Source of the DNA: Triatoma infestans
Taxonomy: Eukaryota > Arthropoda > Insecta > Hemiptera > Reduviidae
Direction of reading: 5' to 3'
Assembly (NCBI GenBank): GCA_011037195.1
Contig: JAAEAF010006158.1
Span: 19,023-83,022 of the forward strand
DNA: 64,000 bases
Shown: one piece after another, positions 10,881 to 22,545 of the stretch
How positions within the stretch are numbered: the stretch's first letter is position 1
Layout of the letters: every line of letters starts with the position of its first letter
Made by a program: the position numbers and the translations under genes
The notes under the pieces: generated by a model
What the model was told of the DNA's origin: nothing
What the model saw: the letters and a program-made list of their open reading frames with translations, nothing else
Databases searched by the model: none

Positions 10881-11165
10881 ATGTTATACGCAAGGGTGGT
10901 GGTGCTCACAAGCAGGCGCTTGAGAGATAGCACGTCGCCTAGGGCTATTCAGCTACTGGAAAATGAAAATCTCTTGCCAGACCTTAGCAATGGCAGAGAA
11001 CATGGAGCGCTCTCTCTTTCACAGACAATCAAAACCTGCACTGACCACTATCAGCCAGAACCAATCAGCTATAACGTATCCATAGAGCGCCTATTCAACA
11101 AGTACATTCTGGTAACGCAGCCCCACGAAGGCCATCTAATCCTGCTAGCCTTCTTTGACCAGTGA
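10881..11165 (+). other. Unrecognised 94-codon open frame
   Basis: The frame starts MLYARVVVLTSRR and ends LLAFFDQ. It is less AT-rich than its surroundings and has no low-complexity repeats, so it could be a decayed coding relic. I see no domain, transmembrane run or zinc motif. No promoter or splice evidence supports a gene. Confidence 0.2.
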
Positions 11166-11737
11166 TATTTCTGCACTAGTCTTCCGTTATGCTTTGAACC
11201 CAGTCTGTAATGCACTGGGAACTCCGCAAAAAAGTTTCGAGCCCATAAGTGTTTATTTCAAATTTGTCGACCATTTCGTTTGCTTTTACTTTCTCTTGCT
11301 CCTAGTAATAGAGGAAGTATTACTCGTGTCAAATTTTCGAAATTGAGTTTTCACCGGATAAAATGTTATTAGCGAATGGGATGCCCACTATCGGGTCGGG
11401 TCTATACTCTGCTGTCAATGACATTGCACTGACACAGTGGTCTTACGTGTTTAAATATTGCTCCTACACTCAAATAACAATAATTAAAAATAATAAGATA
11501 GCATAGGTAATTAATTAATAATGTAAATTTCCTCCAAAACGTAATTTAAATTGCATATCTCCACTTATTGATGTTCCCATTTTTAAAAGGAACGATAAGC
11601 ATGTCTTTTAAAAATGAAAACAACATGGAGCCTTAGTCAGGTATCGAGTACCCTTCTTAACTTAGTTATGTCTTGTCAAAAACTTCCAAACAGTATAAAC
11701 TGATTTTGCTCTATACAAGTCTGTTTTATCAAGACAT

Positions 11738-11850
11738 CCAGATGAGGGCGAACGCCAGAAAACGGAAAATGACCACAAAATGTAGCAGGCTATCACGGAA
11801 AATATCTCTGATGCTTTCCAGCTCTGCGGGCGCAACCACAACAAATAAAT
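11738..11850 (+). repeat. Solo right arm and tail of the foldback family
   Basis: The segment gagggcgaacgccagaaaac, then aaatgaccacaaaatgtagc, then atatctctgatgctttccag and ctctgcgg, follows the right arm and tail of the 4019-4276 element. The left arm is missing. Confidence 0.75.
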
Positions 11851-12104
11851 AATTCCTAAGTGTGATACATGACTGAGAGCACTTACTCTGGCATTGATAT
11901 CCCTGTTTGCCAAAACCCCTGCAACAAAATAGAACATTATGAAATAACTTAAATATTCATAGATCTAATAATAATTTATCACAGCAATAGTGTTATGTGC
12001 GCAGTGATAGCGCGCAGCATGCTGGCCACAGCCACCTTAAGTTCATCTAACTTAGTTAAATTGAAATGTAATGTGTCTACACAGTAATTACTCTTGTGAC
12101 TCCA
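11851..12104. other. Interval without recognised content
   Basis: AT-rich sequence with no conserved motif. Confidence 0.4.
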
Positions 12105-12500
12105 CAGTAAAAAAAAATCTGGTGTGGTACACTCACACAACTTTCTCTTACTCTAGTTTCAAAATTGTAATTGACAAATTTTATAGTTAGTGCCCCAAAT
12201 TTTATGAAATTCGTCGGAGTTGGTCGAAAACTGTTCAGTAAAAGCGCACTTCCGGTTTACTAATTTTCATTAAACTCGGAAATTTAGCCATCTATTGATT
12301 TCTAATTACTTTTGTTTGAATTGTAGAATTGTATATCAACTGTTATATAACATTGTTATCAATTGATATATAACATTGTTATCAACTGACATACGATTTT
12401 CATTAGACTCGTATAGTACGAATATATAAAGTAGGAAAAAGGAAATTTGGTGCGAAACATTCACACGACTGTCTCTTATTACAATTGTCTTCTGATAATT
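12105..12500 (-). repeat. Cluster of dispersed repeat modules
   Basis: Two copies of the tggtgtg..cactcacac..ctttctctta module occur near 12120 and 12450 in reverse relative to position 301. Between them lies gcgcacttccggtttact, the second recurring module. A short duplication (tatataacattgttatcaa twice) lies at 12340-12385. Confidence 0.65.
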
Positions 12501-12665
12501 GGTCGTCCTCCTCAAACTTGGAACTTTTATTAAACATTTAGTCACTTTAACTGATATAAAAATATGTAGATGTTGTGACTGTACAATACGCACGTTGGTT
12601 ATTAAGACAGACACGGTAACCAGGATATCAGACTGGCTAGATAAATAAACTTCAGCGTACATCTC

Positions 12666-13322
12666 ATGGCAGTGCTACCACCCAGTCCAACAATGTTGGC
12701 CTTACAACTCACGAGAGAGTTACTTTTCCTAAATTATAGACCATGGTTACAAAGAGACCCAGATGTCGAGAAGTGCTCTCTTTGTAATTCTAATGCCCGA
12801 GAAGACTTGTACCACTTTTTGGGAGTGTCTTCTTTCTCAACTCAGATGTCTGTATTTTGGTAAAGGCTTTCTTAACAGATGCGAAATTATAAATTATTTA
12901 ACTGACAATGATTCATGCTGCACCTTGATTTCATACGCCCGCCATGCCTGGAGAATAAGCAATGAATGGATTTCAGATGTTCCTTAGTTATTTTTTTTAT
13001 ACTTATTTATTATATTTTCTTATAGCAGTTCATTTAAAATACCCTTATTGTTCGGTTTTGGATTTTGATTTATTTTACCATTTTTATTTTGTTTGTAATT
13101 GTTCATATTCTTTTTGTTCATTAATTCAAGTAATATATTTTTATTTTTCAGGTAATACTATCATGACTTTTTTCTTTCATTTTCTTCAGTAAACTATGTA
13201 GTCTCTCTCTGCAGACAGCTATTGCCATGCTATTTCATATTTTGGTCATTTTTCAGTTTTCACATGTTTTATTTTCTTTTGTCATTTATATATTTTCAAA
13301 TAAAGTATTATTATTATTATTA
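12666..13322 (+). pseudogene. Non-LTR retrotransposon C-terminal relic (zinc finger) with (ATT)n tail
   Basis: The frame shows LNYRPWLQRDPDV, then CSLCNSNAREDLYHF and, after a one-base shift, WECLLSQL. This is the CX2C..HX4C finger at the C-terminus of many non-LTR polymerases. The other frame ends AWRISNEWISDVP at 12987. AT-rich sequence follows to an AATAAA-like signal and (ATT)n at 13302-13322, a typical 3' end. Only the last part of the polymerase is present. Similar relics lie at 38083-38660 and 51417-52200. Confidence 0.72.
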
Positions 13323-13399
13323 GCCTTACAATCTTATCAGATATAAACTGGGTCTTAGTCTACCTAAAATAAGATCTTTCGTGAAAAATATTTCAAATA

Positions 13400-13600
13400 A
13401 AAGTGATAGGCCTACGGGTGTTGCCACTCTTGAAAAATCAAGTTTCCTGGAAAAATGTTGTAAATAAAAGAAATAGCCCATTATATGATGTATCGGTAGG
13501 AAAATCGTTGGAGTCATTTTTCCGGAAAATCGCGAAAACTGAAAAAAAAAGAATTAGTAAAATCGCACTTCTGGTTGATGAATTTTGACCTTCATGTAGA
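13400..13600 (+). repeat. Dispersed repeat module (CGCACTTCYGGT type)
   Basis: Contains ttggagtcatttttccgg, gaaaatcgcgaaaactg and aaaatcgcacttctggttg, the same order as the units near 15960-16030, 20510-20590 and 61370-61440. Confidence 0.6.
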
Positions 13601-13849
13601 ATATGATGGTTGTTCTGAAATGAATAGTTTTTCCTTTCGCCTGTATGCTTGGAAGCAAATGCTTCGCGCTGCCCAATAAATTGCTGCTTGTTTAAAAAAG
13701 AGGTGTTGCAGATTGAAATCATCCGCAATGTCGGATAAGTCCGAGCAACTCATAATTATATAGTCCGTCCATCAGTAGGTCCGAATGGCACAGGGGAAAA
13801 TTAGGCAACTCCACAATGCCGATTCGTTTACGTAAGTAATCATGGCCAG

Positions 13850-15010
13850 TGAGGAGGCTTTCCTCGACTAGTTTGGAGGGGTTCTGCCAGTCAATAGACT
13901 ATTCCATCCTCTGGCTTATGCCGCATCTTTCTGCTGTTATTGATAAGCTGATGTACCTTGCTTTTAATCAAGGCTATGGCCGCATCGAAACCGACCGGCA
14001 TATTAGGTTGAGTCTTCATGCATCTTTATTTTGCCAACTCGTCCGCTTTCATTGCCCGCAATGTCATAGTGACTGGGAATCCCTTCGCAATAACGTTGCA
14101 TGAGGTCGGTTATGTTTGCTTTACAGTGTTGCTGGGAGTACTTGATCCCAGTGCACAAGATCGTAGGACTTGGAGACGATCAGGTACACTCCATGTTTCT
14201 GCCGTTTACACTTTTCTTTAGCAACTCTTTGCCATCTTCATCACTGCAACTATCTTACTGCCGAAGTTGCGTGCATGCCTGCCTACTCCAACAGATCCCG
14301 CAAACATGTCTTCACCTATCAGAGTCAGTTGAACCATCCGTATGTACTCTTATCCATTTACTGATTGGGTACTTTGTTATTGTTTAACAAATGCAGGTCC
14401 TCTTGCAAATCTCTTAAAATAAGTGGCGTTATTTCGGAGTTCTCATTACCTAGCTGCAAAGAGAATCTTGTCGGTGGGATATTTGTGGTAGGATTATGTT
14501 TAGAAAACTGGAAAGGTTCCCTGGATTTAATTTCTAACCCATATATTGCTCTCAGGGATTCAACAACGCCGAGTTGTGAGACCAGTCTTGAGAATATAGC
14601 ATGATATGCTCATCAGCGATTCAATGGAAGTCGTAGACATCATTCTGCCAGCTTCAATATATTTATTTCTTTAATCCAGTAATAGATGTACATTTGGTAC
14701 CAACGTTTATGAGAAGTAAGGCTTTGGTTCTGAACCTTATTCAGAATGGTTCTGCTTGTGCTTTCGGATGCTGAAGGGATCAGCTCTGCACATTATTCTA
14801 AAACAGATCTTATGTACGTCCCGAGTACCTCCTCTGTTGCTCCCCACTTGATGCCTGTCAGCTGTTTCATAAGCCTTAGCCGCAGTTTTGCAGAATTTGT
14901 CAGACTTCAGAATGCATTCTCCACTAGAATGTTCCATCTAGGGTCACTCCAAGTTACTTTACTAACTTTCTTCTTTTTTACTAACTTTTCTTCAGCTACG
15001 TTTTTATTGC
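13850..15010 (-). pseudogene. Non-LTR retrotransposon relic: RT thumb and RNase H
   Basis: Reading down the minus strand from about 15010, the RT thumb appears as LRLMKQLTGIKWGATEEVLG then TYIRSVLE. Next comes an RNase H with HTDGSTDS near 14360 and IPSHYDIAGNES then DELAK near 14060. The order matches the region after the RT catalytic core in RNase H-bearing non-LTR elements. Stops and frame changes occur throughout and no RT catalytic box is left. The element's polymerase function is family knowledge. This copy cannot encode it. Confidence 0.72.
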
Positions 15011-15019
15011 ACTGAATGA

Positions 15020-15814
15020 AATATTAAGTTTAAGCTTCTTTCGATTTTTCGTTCAAACCAGATATTTTATTTGTTTAAAAAACGCACAGATCATTGACTG
15101 AATATGTTTTTATTTTCAAACTCAGAGGACTTTAAGTATTTGCGATGAAAACTCAAGTTTGTAGAACTCAGACGATTTCTCCATACCTCTTCTTATGGCA
15201 CAAAGAGAAGATAAAATTAAAAAAAATTGAAATTGTCGGAGTATTTTATATCTCCGAAAGGTGGAACTATGAAACGTTTGTATGTTTGTGACGGGGAGGG
15301 GAGATCAAAGGAGCCCGCTACCAAAATAACCTCCAAATCCAAAACACATGGCCGACTGTAAATCGGGTCCTGATACTCACCGAATATTAAACTAACAGCT
15401 GCTACTACACTCTTTTTACTACATACATCTAATCACTCGCTACTAATACACCAAGTTCAACAAATTACTGTTTACTAAAATGACAAAAAAAATTGACATG
15501 ACGACAACAAAATTGGAAATAATGTCTTGAGAAATCCTCTGAAGGAAAAAAGTCTGATGTGAAACACTCACCCGACTAATTGCTAATTACAAACAATACA
15601 ATTGTCTTTAACATTGTAATATTTACCAAGGTCCAGATGGGCGGCCATAGTAGGAGGTAGTAGTATGACTGAGTGTAACTAGAAAAAAGCGCACTCTGTC
15701 TCTCAACTAGACATAATCCTACCAAAGTACCCAATCAGTAAAATGGCAGTTTGAATGTGAACCCAATTCACAGTTCCGCGAACCCCCCCCTAAAATCAGT
15801 TTTTCCGAAAAAAT
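15020..15814. other. Interval with one repeat module, no genes
   Basis: The recurring module agtctgatgtgaaacactc lies at 15551-15600. The rest is AT-rich without recognisable coding sequence. Confidence 0.5.
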
Positions 15815-15970
15815 GTTTCCAATAAAAGTTACAGGGTTGGATGTGTGCACCGAGCACACCAAGTTTAAAGAAAATCGTTGTAACTGTTTCCAATAAAAGT
15901 TACAGGGTTGGATGTGTGCACCGAGCACACCAAGTTTAAAGAAAATCGTTGTAACTGTTTCCAATAAAAT
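15815..15970 (+). repeat. 71-bp tandem repeat, two copies plus start of a third
   Basis: The unit starts gtttccaataaaagttacag at 15815, 15886 and (partial) 15957, so the period is exactly 71 bp. The two complete copies look identical by eye. The unit includes aaagaaaatcgttgtaact, part of the dispersed repeat family, so this is a recent local duplication of a family member. Confidence 0.9.
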
Positions 15971-16142
15971 CCCAAAAAAACTTATAAACCTATTCTGTAA
16001 AGTCGCACTTCCGGTTAATCAATTTTCTTCAATTTGGAATTCCCTGAATGCTTCTAATGTGTATTAAGTACTATATAGGCGATAGAAGTGGTTAGTTTAG
16101 AGGAAACACTGACCCCACTCCTCCCTCACAATCCACAACAAA

Positions 16143-16975
16143 TCAATTTCCCCTGGAAAATATTTCAAATAGATATGGTACATACCGTACGAATTTAAAA
16201 GAAAAACGTTTGAGCCGTGACTGGGGAGACATTTCATCTGCTTCTTTCATAGTCTCTTCAGCATTCCTCCAGCATTCCGTTTGAGCCGACATTGCGAAAA
16301 AAAAGAAGAAATTCTTCCAGACAAGAGACATTTCATCTGCTTCTTTCATAGCCTCTTCAGCATTCCTCCCTTTGGCAATTAGTATTGTATCATCAGCCTA
16401 CCATATGCATTTTTCTGGAGATATCATCCCAACACTATTTATATATAATAAGAAAAGCAATGGCCGTAGAACAAAGCCTTGCGGGATACCACGTTTAATT
16501 TTACCTCGCTCAGGATACTGCTTATTGTAATACACATACTGAGTTCTGTCAGTTAAATATTCTTTAAATAACTTCAACTATTTCTTATAATACCATGTTA
16601 TTCCAATTTCTGAAGTCGTAACTCATGAGATACCATACTGAACGCCTTACTCAGATCACAAAAGGTAATTACAAATGTTTCCGTTCTCCAAGCCCTCTAC
16701 TATTTCTTCTACAAGTTTAATTACGGCACCAACAGCGGTGTAATTTTCTCTATACCCAAATTGTGATTCGCTAATTATCGCATTATTTTCAGATATTTCA
16801 GCAGTTGTTTCGCTGTTACTTCTCTATTATTTTTGATAATACTGGAACCAATGATATTAGTCGCTAGTGTAAATCATTATTGTTTCCTTATTTAAACACA
16901 GGTAGAACTTTAGAAACTTTTAGCTCTTTAGGAAAGCTACCCAAATGAACCACAAATTTGGATGCAACCATAGTC
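16143..16975 (-). pseudogene. Non-LTR retrotransposon reverse transcriptase relic
   Basis: Minus-strand reading from about 16975: HLGSFPKELKVSKVLPVFK, LISLVPVLSKIIEK, SESQFGYRENYTAVGAVIKL then VEEIVEG, YNKQYPERGKIKRGIPQGFV then LRPLLFLLYINSVGMI, and a broken -ADDTILIAKG box near 16385. These are RT motifs in canonical order, with the catalytic Y of YADD lost to a stop. Downstream AEEAMKEADEM is duplicated by the 99-bp repeat. The group looks CR1/Jockey-like but is not certain. Confidence 0.82.
16227..16369 (+). repeat. Partial direct duplication, 99-bp offset
   Basis: A 44-bp block, agacatttcatctgcttctt and on, occurs at 16227 and 16326 with one difference. It lies inside the reverse-transcriptase relic, so the duplication came after that insertion. 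Confidence 0.85.
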
Positions 16976-17269
16976 AGCTTGAGCAACCATAGACCTTCTA
17001 TATACTTATCCAAATGTTGCTCCTATGACTTTACATTTGGGTGACCCAGTTTACAAAACAACCATCATTTTCTAATCAACATAATAACTATGACAGTGAT
17101 TTTTATTTATGTTATGGGCACGCTTTAAAGTAAAGTGCATTTTGAAAATGCCGCCAATGAAAATTGCGAATGCGCAGCAGCATTGCATGAATCAGTAGCT
17201 AAACATGCGCAGTCAGTTTCACGTTTCATGCCACGTGTGACGAATTTAAAATAGTACCAATTTGAAATT

Positions 17270-18200
17270 TATTCCATGATCTGGTTTTTCTTTCAAAGAA
17301 AACAATAGTGCCTTCTGAGGTTCGCAGACAAATTTGTGAAATGTATTGGCCAAATTTTGTGAATGAAATTAAGATTAACCAATGGTGTGGTCTATTTCGA
17401 AAAGGGCAAGGAATGTTTATGTGGTCGACCCTCTGTAATCATAGACAATTTGCTACGAAAAACTAAAGTGATATGCGTTCCATAATTTCAGTATTATCTT
17501 CGAAATTTCCTGAAGTTTTACATTCAGTAATTTACGACTCGAGATGTAGAGTTCAGGAAAATGTATGCCAGATGAAAAGTGCCGATAATGTTAATCAAGC
17601 TGCAGCTCAAATGTTATTGCGATGATATCTATATGTAGGATACGACTTGTTTTCCCATATCGCCACCATACGTGTTTTTCTACATCAAGACAGAGGCGGA
17701 AACAACAATCGATACAATGGTACTCAGCTACTCCAAAAGTAATGAAGTAGCAAACTTGGAATCAAATCGTGGACACTTTTATGGACTCAAGAAGGAGTGA
17801 CTTGCTTATTGATATTCTAGTTCCTGGAAAGACCATTAATGCATACTGTGACTCGTTGAGAAAAATCGGACAGTTTGGTGGAAGCACGGTAACGCTCGAC
17901 CGGATGCTGCGTCTCGAATTGTTGAAATGTTGCGATCTTGTCACTGGGAAATTGTTGTATCTGTTTTCCTCTAGTCTGTTCTGGCGTCCAGTGGCTGTCA
18001 TTTCTTGAAGCCTTTAAAGAAACAGCTTGGATTGCTGCGATGAATTGAAGAATGATATTAATCAACGGCTCAGAATACTCGCGGTAGACTATTGGGATAA
18101 ACAAACTAGTGACATTTTCCCAAACATGTTGCAGATGACAATGAGGAAAAATAGGGTAAATAGTAGATATATTTTGGTTACAATAAATCAATTTTATCGT
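17270..18200 (+). pseudogene. mariner-like (SETMAR-type) transposase relic
   Basis: The N-terminal part reads PSEVRRQICEMYWPNFVNEI then KINQWCGLFRKG, with GRPSVI in a shifted frame and SVLSSKFPEVLHSVIYD after it. This is the paired helix-turn-helix region of mariner-like transposases. Further on, LIDILVPGKTINAYCDSLRK gives the first catalytic aspartate region and GNARPDAA the second. DELKNDINQRLR closes the C-terminus. Frames change several times and stops intervene, so it is inactive. Fusion to a SET domain, as in primate SETMAR, is not present. Confidence 0.82.
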
Positions 18201-18299
18201 TTTTGTATTTTTTTGTTCATTTCAAAACTTACAAATGCGCCTTGTATTACATGCGCCTTACACATGCGCCTTGTAATGAAGAATCACGCTGAATACTAA

Positions 18300-18335
18300 T
18301 AATAAAAGATAATAATAATAATATTGTTACAGATA
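18300..18335 (+). repeat. Short (AAT)n run
   Basis: Simple AAT-type repeat between the mariner relic and the PKC exon. Confidence 0.6.
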
Positions 18336-18359
18336 ACCAAGAGTACTTGTTCATATTAC

Positions 18360-18526
18360 CAACCACAAAAAATCCTTGCAGAATGTACAAAAAGTGGGTT
18401 GCCTAAAGAACTTGGCTAGGAATTTATGGCCTTTGACCTCGTGGACTCGCTGATGCTTGACCGCGCACCGCCGGTGGCCAATCCCGCCTCCAGGGACAGG
18501 GGGCGGCAGACGTTCATCCACCGAGC
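18360..18526 (-). CDS. Internal exon of a conventional-type protein kinase C (pseudosubstrate and start of C1A)
   Basis: Protein kinase C is a lipid- and calcium-regulated Ser/Thr kinase. On the minus strand ttgttaattgcag gives a good splice acceptor, then SVDERLPPPVPGGGIGHRRC and AVKHQRVHEVKGHKFLAKFF, then RQPTFCTFCKDFLW. RRCAVKHQ sits where the inhibitory pseudosubstrate lies, and H-X12-C-X2-C begins the zinc-binding C1A domain. VHEVK-HKF-A-FF-QPTFC-C is highly characteristic of the PKC alpha/beta type (insect Pkc53E or inaC). The donor is either GTAATA (used for the end given) or GTTGGT just after the Trp codon. The latter better fits the family exon edge. The exon enters at codon phase 1. 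It is uninterrupted, unlike everything else here. No other exon of the gene was found. Confidence 0.85.
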
Positions 18527-18559
18527 CTGCAATTAACAAAAATTCCATAAATATTCGAT

Positions 18560-18880
18560 TAAGTGATGGCTGTACTCAACATTATTACAAACAATGAACA
18601 ACCAAATGAAAAAGGTTTCACTCTTCGAAATGTTATCTAACACATAACAATTTAATAAGCAATATTCTCTTCTATAAAACATTTGTAATAAATAATAAAT
18701 AACAATATCTGCCACTTAAGTAATTTTTACTATCGATTAATTTAACAATCAATGCATAAATATACACACATTGCACACACACTTTACTGACGACTACATT
18801 CTATGAACAAACAATGAAATCTAAGGAAGCAACAATAGTTTTTTCAGGTCCTAGGGTCCTTCGCTTTGTAACCACTTACT
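18560..18880. other. Likely intron sequence upstream of the PKC exon
   Basis: AT-rich sequence without recognisable features. It would be intronic if the PKC gene continues toward higher coordinates. Confidence 0.4.
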
Positions 18881-18884
18881 CTAG

Positions 18885-19620
18885 ACATTTTTCAGTTTAC
18901 TGCTATTTTCTCAAAAATGGTTCCAACGATTTTCTTTAAACAAAGAATGTGAACTACACGTACAAAGTGACCTTTTATTTGAAACATTTCTCTATGTAAA
19001 GTCAATTAGTGGGCTTTTGGGAGAAGGTAGGGTTATGTAGTGCTAATTCAATTTACTATACAATTCGTTATCTCAATAATATTAATTAGAATTAAATATA
19101 TTGTTGAAATTCTGAGTTTGAAAAAATCGGATGACGGAAGTGCGTTTTTACTAAGAGGTATTTTTCAGTTGTCTGCTATTTTCTCTAAAACTATTCGAAC
19201 TATTTTCTTAAACTTGGAATGTGAACTACACACACACACAGAGCTACAACGTGTATTTGGAACATCTCTTCCGGTAAAGTCATTTAAGGGGGCTTTTAGA
19301 GGAGGGCTGGGGTTATGTTTTTCTCCAAAGTGCTATCATGATTATACAATTCTATCATCCAAACAAAATTAAATAGAAATAAATATTGCTAAAATTCAGA
19401 GTTTTAAGAAAATTTGTAAACCGGAAGTGCGTTCAGTTTTTGCGATTTTTTCCATAAAAACACCGACGGATTTCATTAAATTTGGTATACTAACTATAAA
19501 ATTTGTCAATCGCAATTCTGAAAACTGGAGTAAGAGAAACTTGTGTGATTGTCACAACCGATTTTTTTTACTTTCTCTTATGGCTGTAAGAGAAAACATT
19601 GCGATTATGTCAAAAGCTTG
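18885..19620 (+). repeat. Three tandemly arranged copies of the GGAAGTGCG repeat
   Basis: The block ttttcagtt-ctgctattttct is followed by a caacgattttctttaaac-type line and tgtgaactacac. This order occurs near 18890, 19160 and, diverged, 19420. Around it lie ggaagtgcgtttttac, atttgaaacatttctc and ggggcttttagagg. Sequence at 19525-19560 adds the agtaagagaaact-gtgtga module. This gives the internal order of the family: GGAAGTGCG part, AACGATTTTCT part, TTTGAAACATTTC part, then the TAAGAGAAAG part. Confidence 0.7.
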
Positions 19621-20812
19621 AATTTGATCGTTCACCGGAAATACATGTTTTGAGGTCCCCTGAATACGAAAAATGGTTCTTAGAAATGAGTTCTTGTGTG
19701 TATACTTGAATGTTGATATTTGTGAACAACATAACTCAAAAATGTAATCTCAGTAGCTCAAACTTTATATTTCATTTGGGTTACCAGAACATCCATTAGC
19801 AAGTCAAAAACCTCAACCGGAAGTTAGCACTTTACTGACTGAATTTTTCAGCTTTTTGCGATTTCTCGAAAAGGTTTCAAAAATTAATGTAAAATTTAAT
19901 TAATCCTGAAAGTTAAAAAAATGTTTCTAGGTTAGGCATTCCAGGTTTTTAAAAACAGAGCTCTTTTCCAGAAAATGTCAAAATACGCAAAAGAAACCTG
20001 TAGAGTTGCATTTCTGGTTAACCGATTTTCTTGATATCTGGTGTTGTTACAATGCTTTCAACATACCTTAATCTATCTTCTATCCATATAAAGAGAAATA
20101 TCCTCAATGACTGACTCGGTGATTCATCAACGTAGAGCCGAAATTGCTGAAGCTAGAATCATGAAATTTGGACAGTACGTTCCTTTTAAGGCGTAGAAAG
20201 AAAAATGCTTGTCAAAAATTGTATGGAAAAATATAATATAACAAGCGAGTGAAAGAGGATGAAATTAATAGTATTTACACGTATTTAAATTCGTAACTAA
20301 TCAATAAATATTCAGAAAGCGAAGTACGAATTTCACGCGAACTGTAAAAGTGGCAAAACCATCCTGGGATGTGTTAATGAAAAAAGCTTAACGTTGCAAC
20401 TCCCCCTTCCCGGAAATCAATTTTTCTGGTAAAATATTCAAATAAAAGTAATAGGTAATAAAAGTAATAGGTAATAAAAGTAATGTATGTGCAGATAGAA
20501 TACCAAGTATAAAAATTTCGTTGGAGCTATTTTCGAGAAAAACGCATAACTTGAAAGAACCACTCAATAAAGTCGCACTTGCTGTTGACGGATTTCCACT
20601 GAAATCTTGGTGGCTAATGTCGTGAGAGGGGGTGCCTTACAGCGATTGTGCTCCTTCTGATTTTTCGATTCTGAAATAATTTGTTTACATACACACTCTG
20701 TTGGTTAAAAACCTTTTTTTGTTGCATACTCAGAGGCCTCAAACCATCTATTTTCTGGTGAAAACTGAATATTGAAAATTGGACATTCTTACATCAGGAA
20801 GGGAAAGTAAAA
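19621..20812. repeat. Degenerate dispersed-repeat DNA
   Basis: Further weak copies appear: ccggaagttagcactttac near 19815, gttgcatttctggttaacc near 20010, and agtcgcacttgctgttgac near 20570. Between them is AT-rich sequence without genes. Confidence 0.45.
20442..20485 (+). repeat. 16-bp tandem repeat
   Basis: The unit taaaagtaataggtaa is present about 2.7 times, inside the phrase that reads aataaaagtaataggt in other family copies. It is a small local expansion. Confidence 0.85.
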
Positions 20813-20862
20813 ATCTGATGTGAAACACTCGCACGACTTTCTCTCACTGCGATTATTAAAGT
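20813..20862 (-). repeat. Dispersed repeat module (reverse)
   Basis: Sequence aaatctgatgtgaaacactc then gcacgactttctctcactgc matches the reverse of the module at 301-345. Confidence 0.75.
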
Positions 20863-22419
20863 TATCAATATAACTTTTCTTCGAACTTTAAATTTTGTTC
20901 GTCAGTATTCAGTTGGCCTTCACCATACAAATACATATAGAGTGGCATGTAGCAGGTATCTCCAACATAGGACTACATTCTTGTTCAACAAACACGCTTT
21001 CATCAAATTCCCAACAACATTTCGAAATCCAGTATCTACTTTACATCAATTTTTCCATAAAAATGCTCCAGTTAAAAGTGATGAACTTTTTTATGTGCCA
21101 AGTTAGCAGGTAATCTTGAAACCGATTATAAATATAAATGGCAGAACCGTACACCATGATATAGAACTTTAGAAGATAAGGTTACCTTTCCTGCAACCTA
21201 CGAAAAACCTTCCAAAAATACATTTTTCCTAAAAAAAGAAAAAATGTTTCAAATAAAAGAAATAGGCTTCCATGTATGCAACTAATGTGCGAATTTTTTA
21301 ATTAAGTGGGTAGGGCCATATTCCAGAAAATCGTGGGATAAAAGATGATAAAATGCTCGAGTAAAGTGATAAGTTGACGGATTTGACGGAATCGCGATGG
21401 ATGTTACGTATAAACGGTCTATCAAAATGGTTATATCGAACTGTATTCCTCCATCTGTCAATCTAACCTATAAATAAGTAAAAATGATAAAGATTCTCTT
21501 TCAATTTACAGTATCAATTTTTAATGCATTTTTTACATACTTGTGACATTTTAATATTAAATAAAAAAAACAATCAAGTTGTGGTGCACAATGGCAAAAT
21601 AAACCAATAAATTGATTTGATTAAATAATTATAATAATCACATAATTAAATTAGTTTGTTATAAAAGAAATGCATACGTCCCCCCCTCCATTACACAGCA
21701 ATAGAAATGTCTACTAATGAGAATGCGAAGGGTTCCATTCTTAAATTCAATCTGCCTACACACGGATCTCTGTAAATAGATGTCCCTATTTATAGAGGAG
21801 AGACTCAGAAAACACGGTAGACAGCTGTTACTTTGGCTAGCTAAAGTTATCCAATTCCGTATGTTAGAAGGATTAAAAAATGTTTGCATTTATTAATATC
21901 AACATTGCAATGTTACCAATGTAATATTCAAGAAATGTTCAATAAAGACAACTCTGATCATCGATTAAAGGGCAATTGGTTATTATTTTGTAAGAAACAA
22001 GTGTGGTAATGTCGGAAAATTTAACTAATTAAGGCAGTTTAGATTAGAACACTATTAAAAGTTCGGTCTCAATTTATTTCAGAGATAACACTTTATTTAT
22101 TTAATTACTATGGTTAGGTTAGTGACATTCTAAATATGTGATAATCGTCATGTATTGTTGTTGCTATTGGTGGCAAGTGGAGGTCATAAAGGAAATAAAA
22201 AATTCATACTAAAACAGTAGGTACACTAAATGTGCTAGTTTACTTAAAAGCATTTGAGTGATTATCTTAGCTTCCAATCACTGATATCGTGCAGAATGGA
22301 CGTTAATTGATCGGTGTGGATGTGTTAACAAAATATCTTAAAAATGAACCTCAAAGTTGACATTCCTTTTATGTATCACCGACACATAACTTTAGTCATA
22401 ATCTGGCAACGGAAATGCA
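20863..22419. other. Interval without recognised genes
   Basis: AT-rich sequence. Weak dispersed-repeat similarity (gtttcaaataaaagaaatagg near 21245) is visible. A minus-strand ORF at 21659-21889 has no recognised motif. Confidence 0.45.
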
Positions 22420-22545
22420 ATTTTACTGATTTTTTTTTTCAATTTTTCGCAATGTTCACCAAAAAAGGTTCAACAATTTTCTCTAAAGCTCACACACTAC
22501 TAGCCACTGTTCCGGCGCCAATAACCCCAGATGCTGACGCGCCTT
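22420..22545 (+). repeat. Dispersed repeat fragment joined to a GGCGCCA..GGCGCGCC-type end
   Basis: A GGAAAT-G-ATTTTACTG-type fragment is followed by ccggcgccaataaccccaga then tgctgacgcgccttaa. The closing block recurs near 28040 as caggcgccaacgaccacaga then tgttggcgcgccttaa. It is probably the end of an unnamed repeat. Confidence 0.55.

Noticed and set aside
15719..15964. 81-codon minus-strand repeat protein
   Set aside because: It reflects the 71-bp tandem repeat in non-coding dispersed-repeat DNA.
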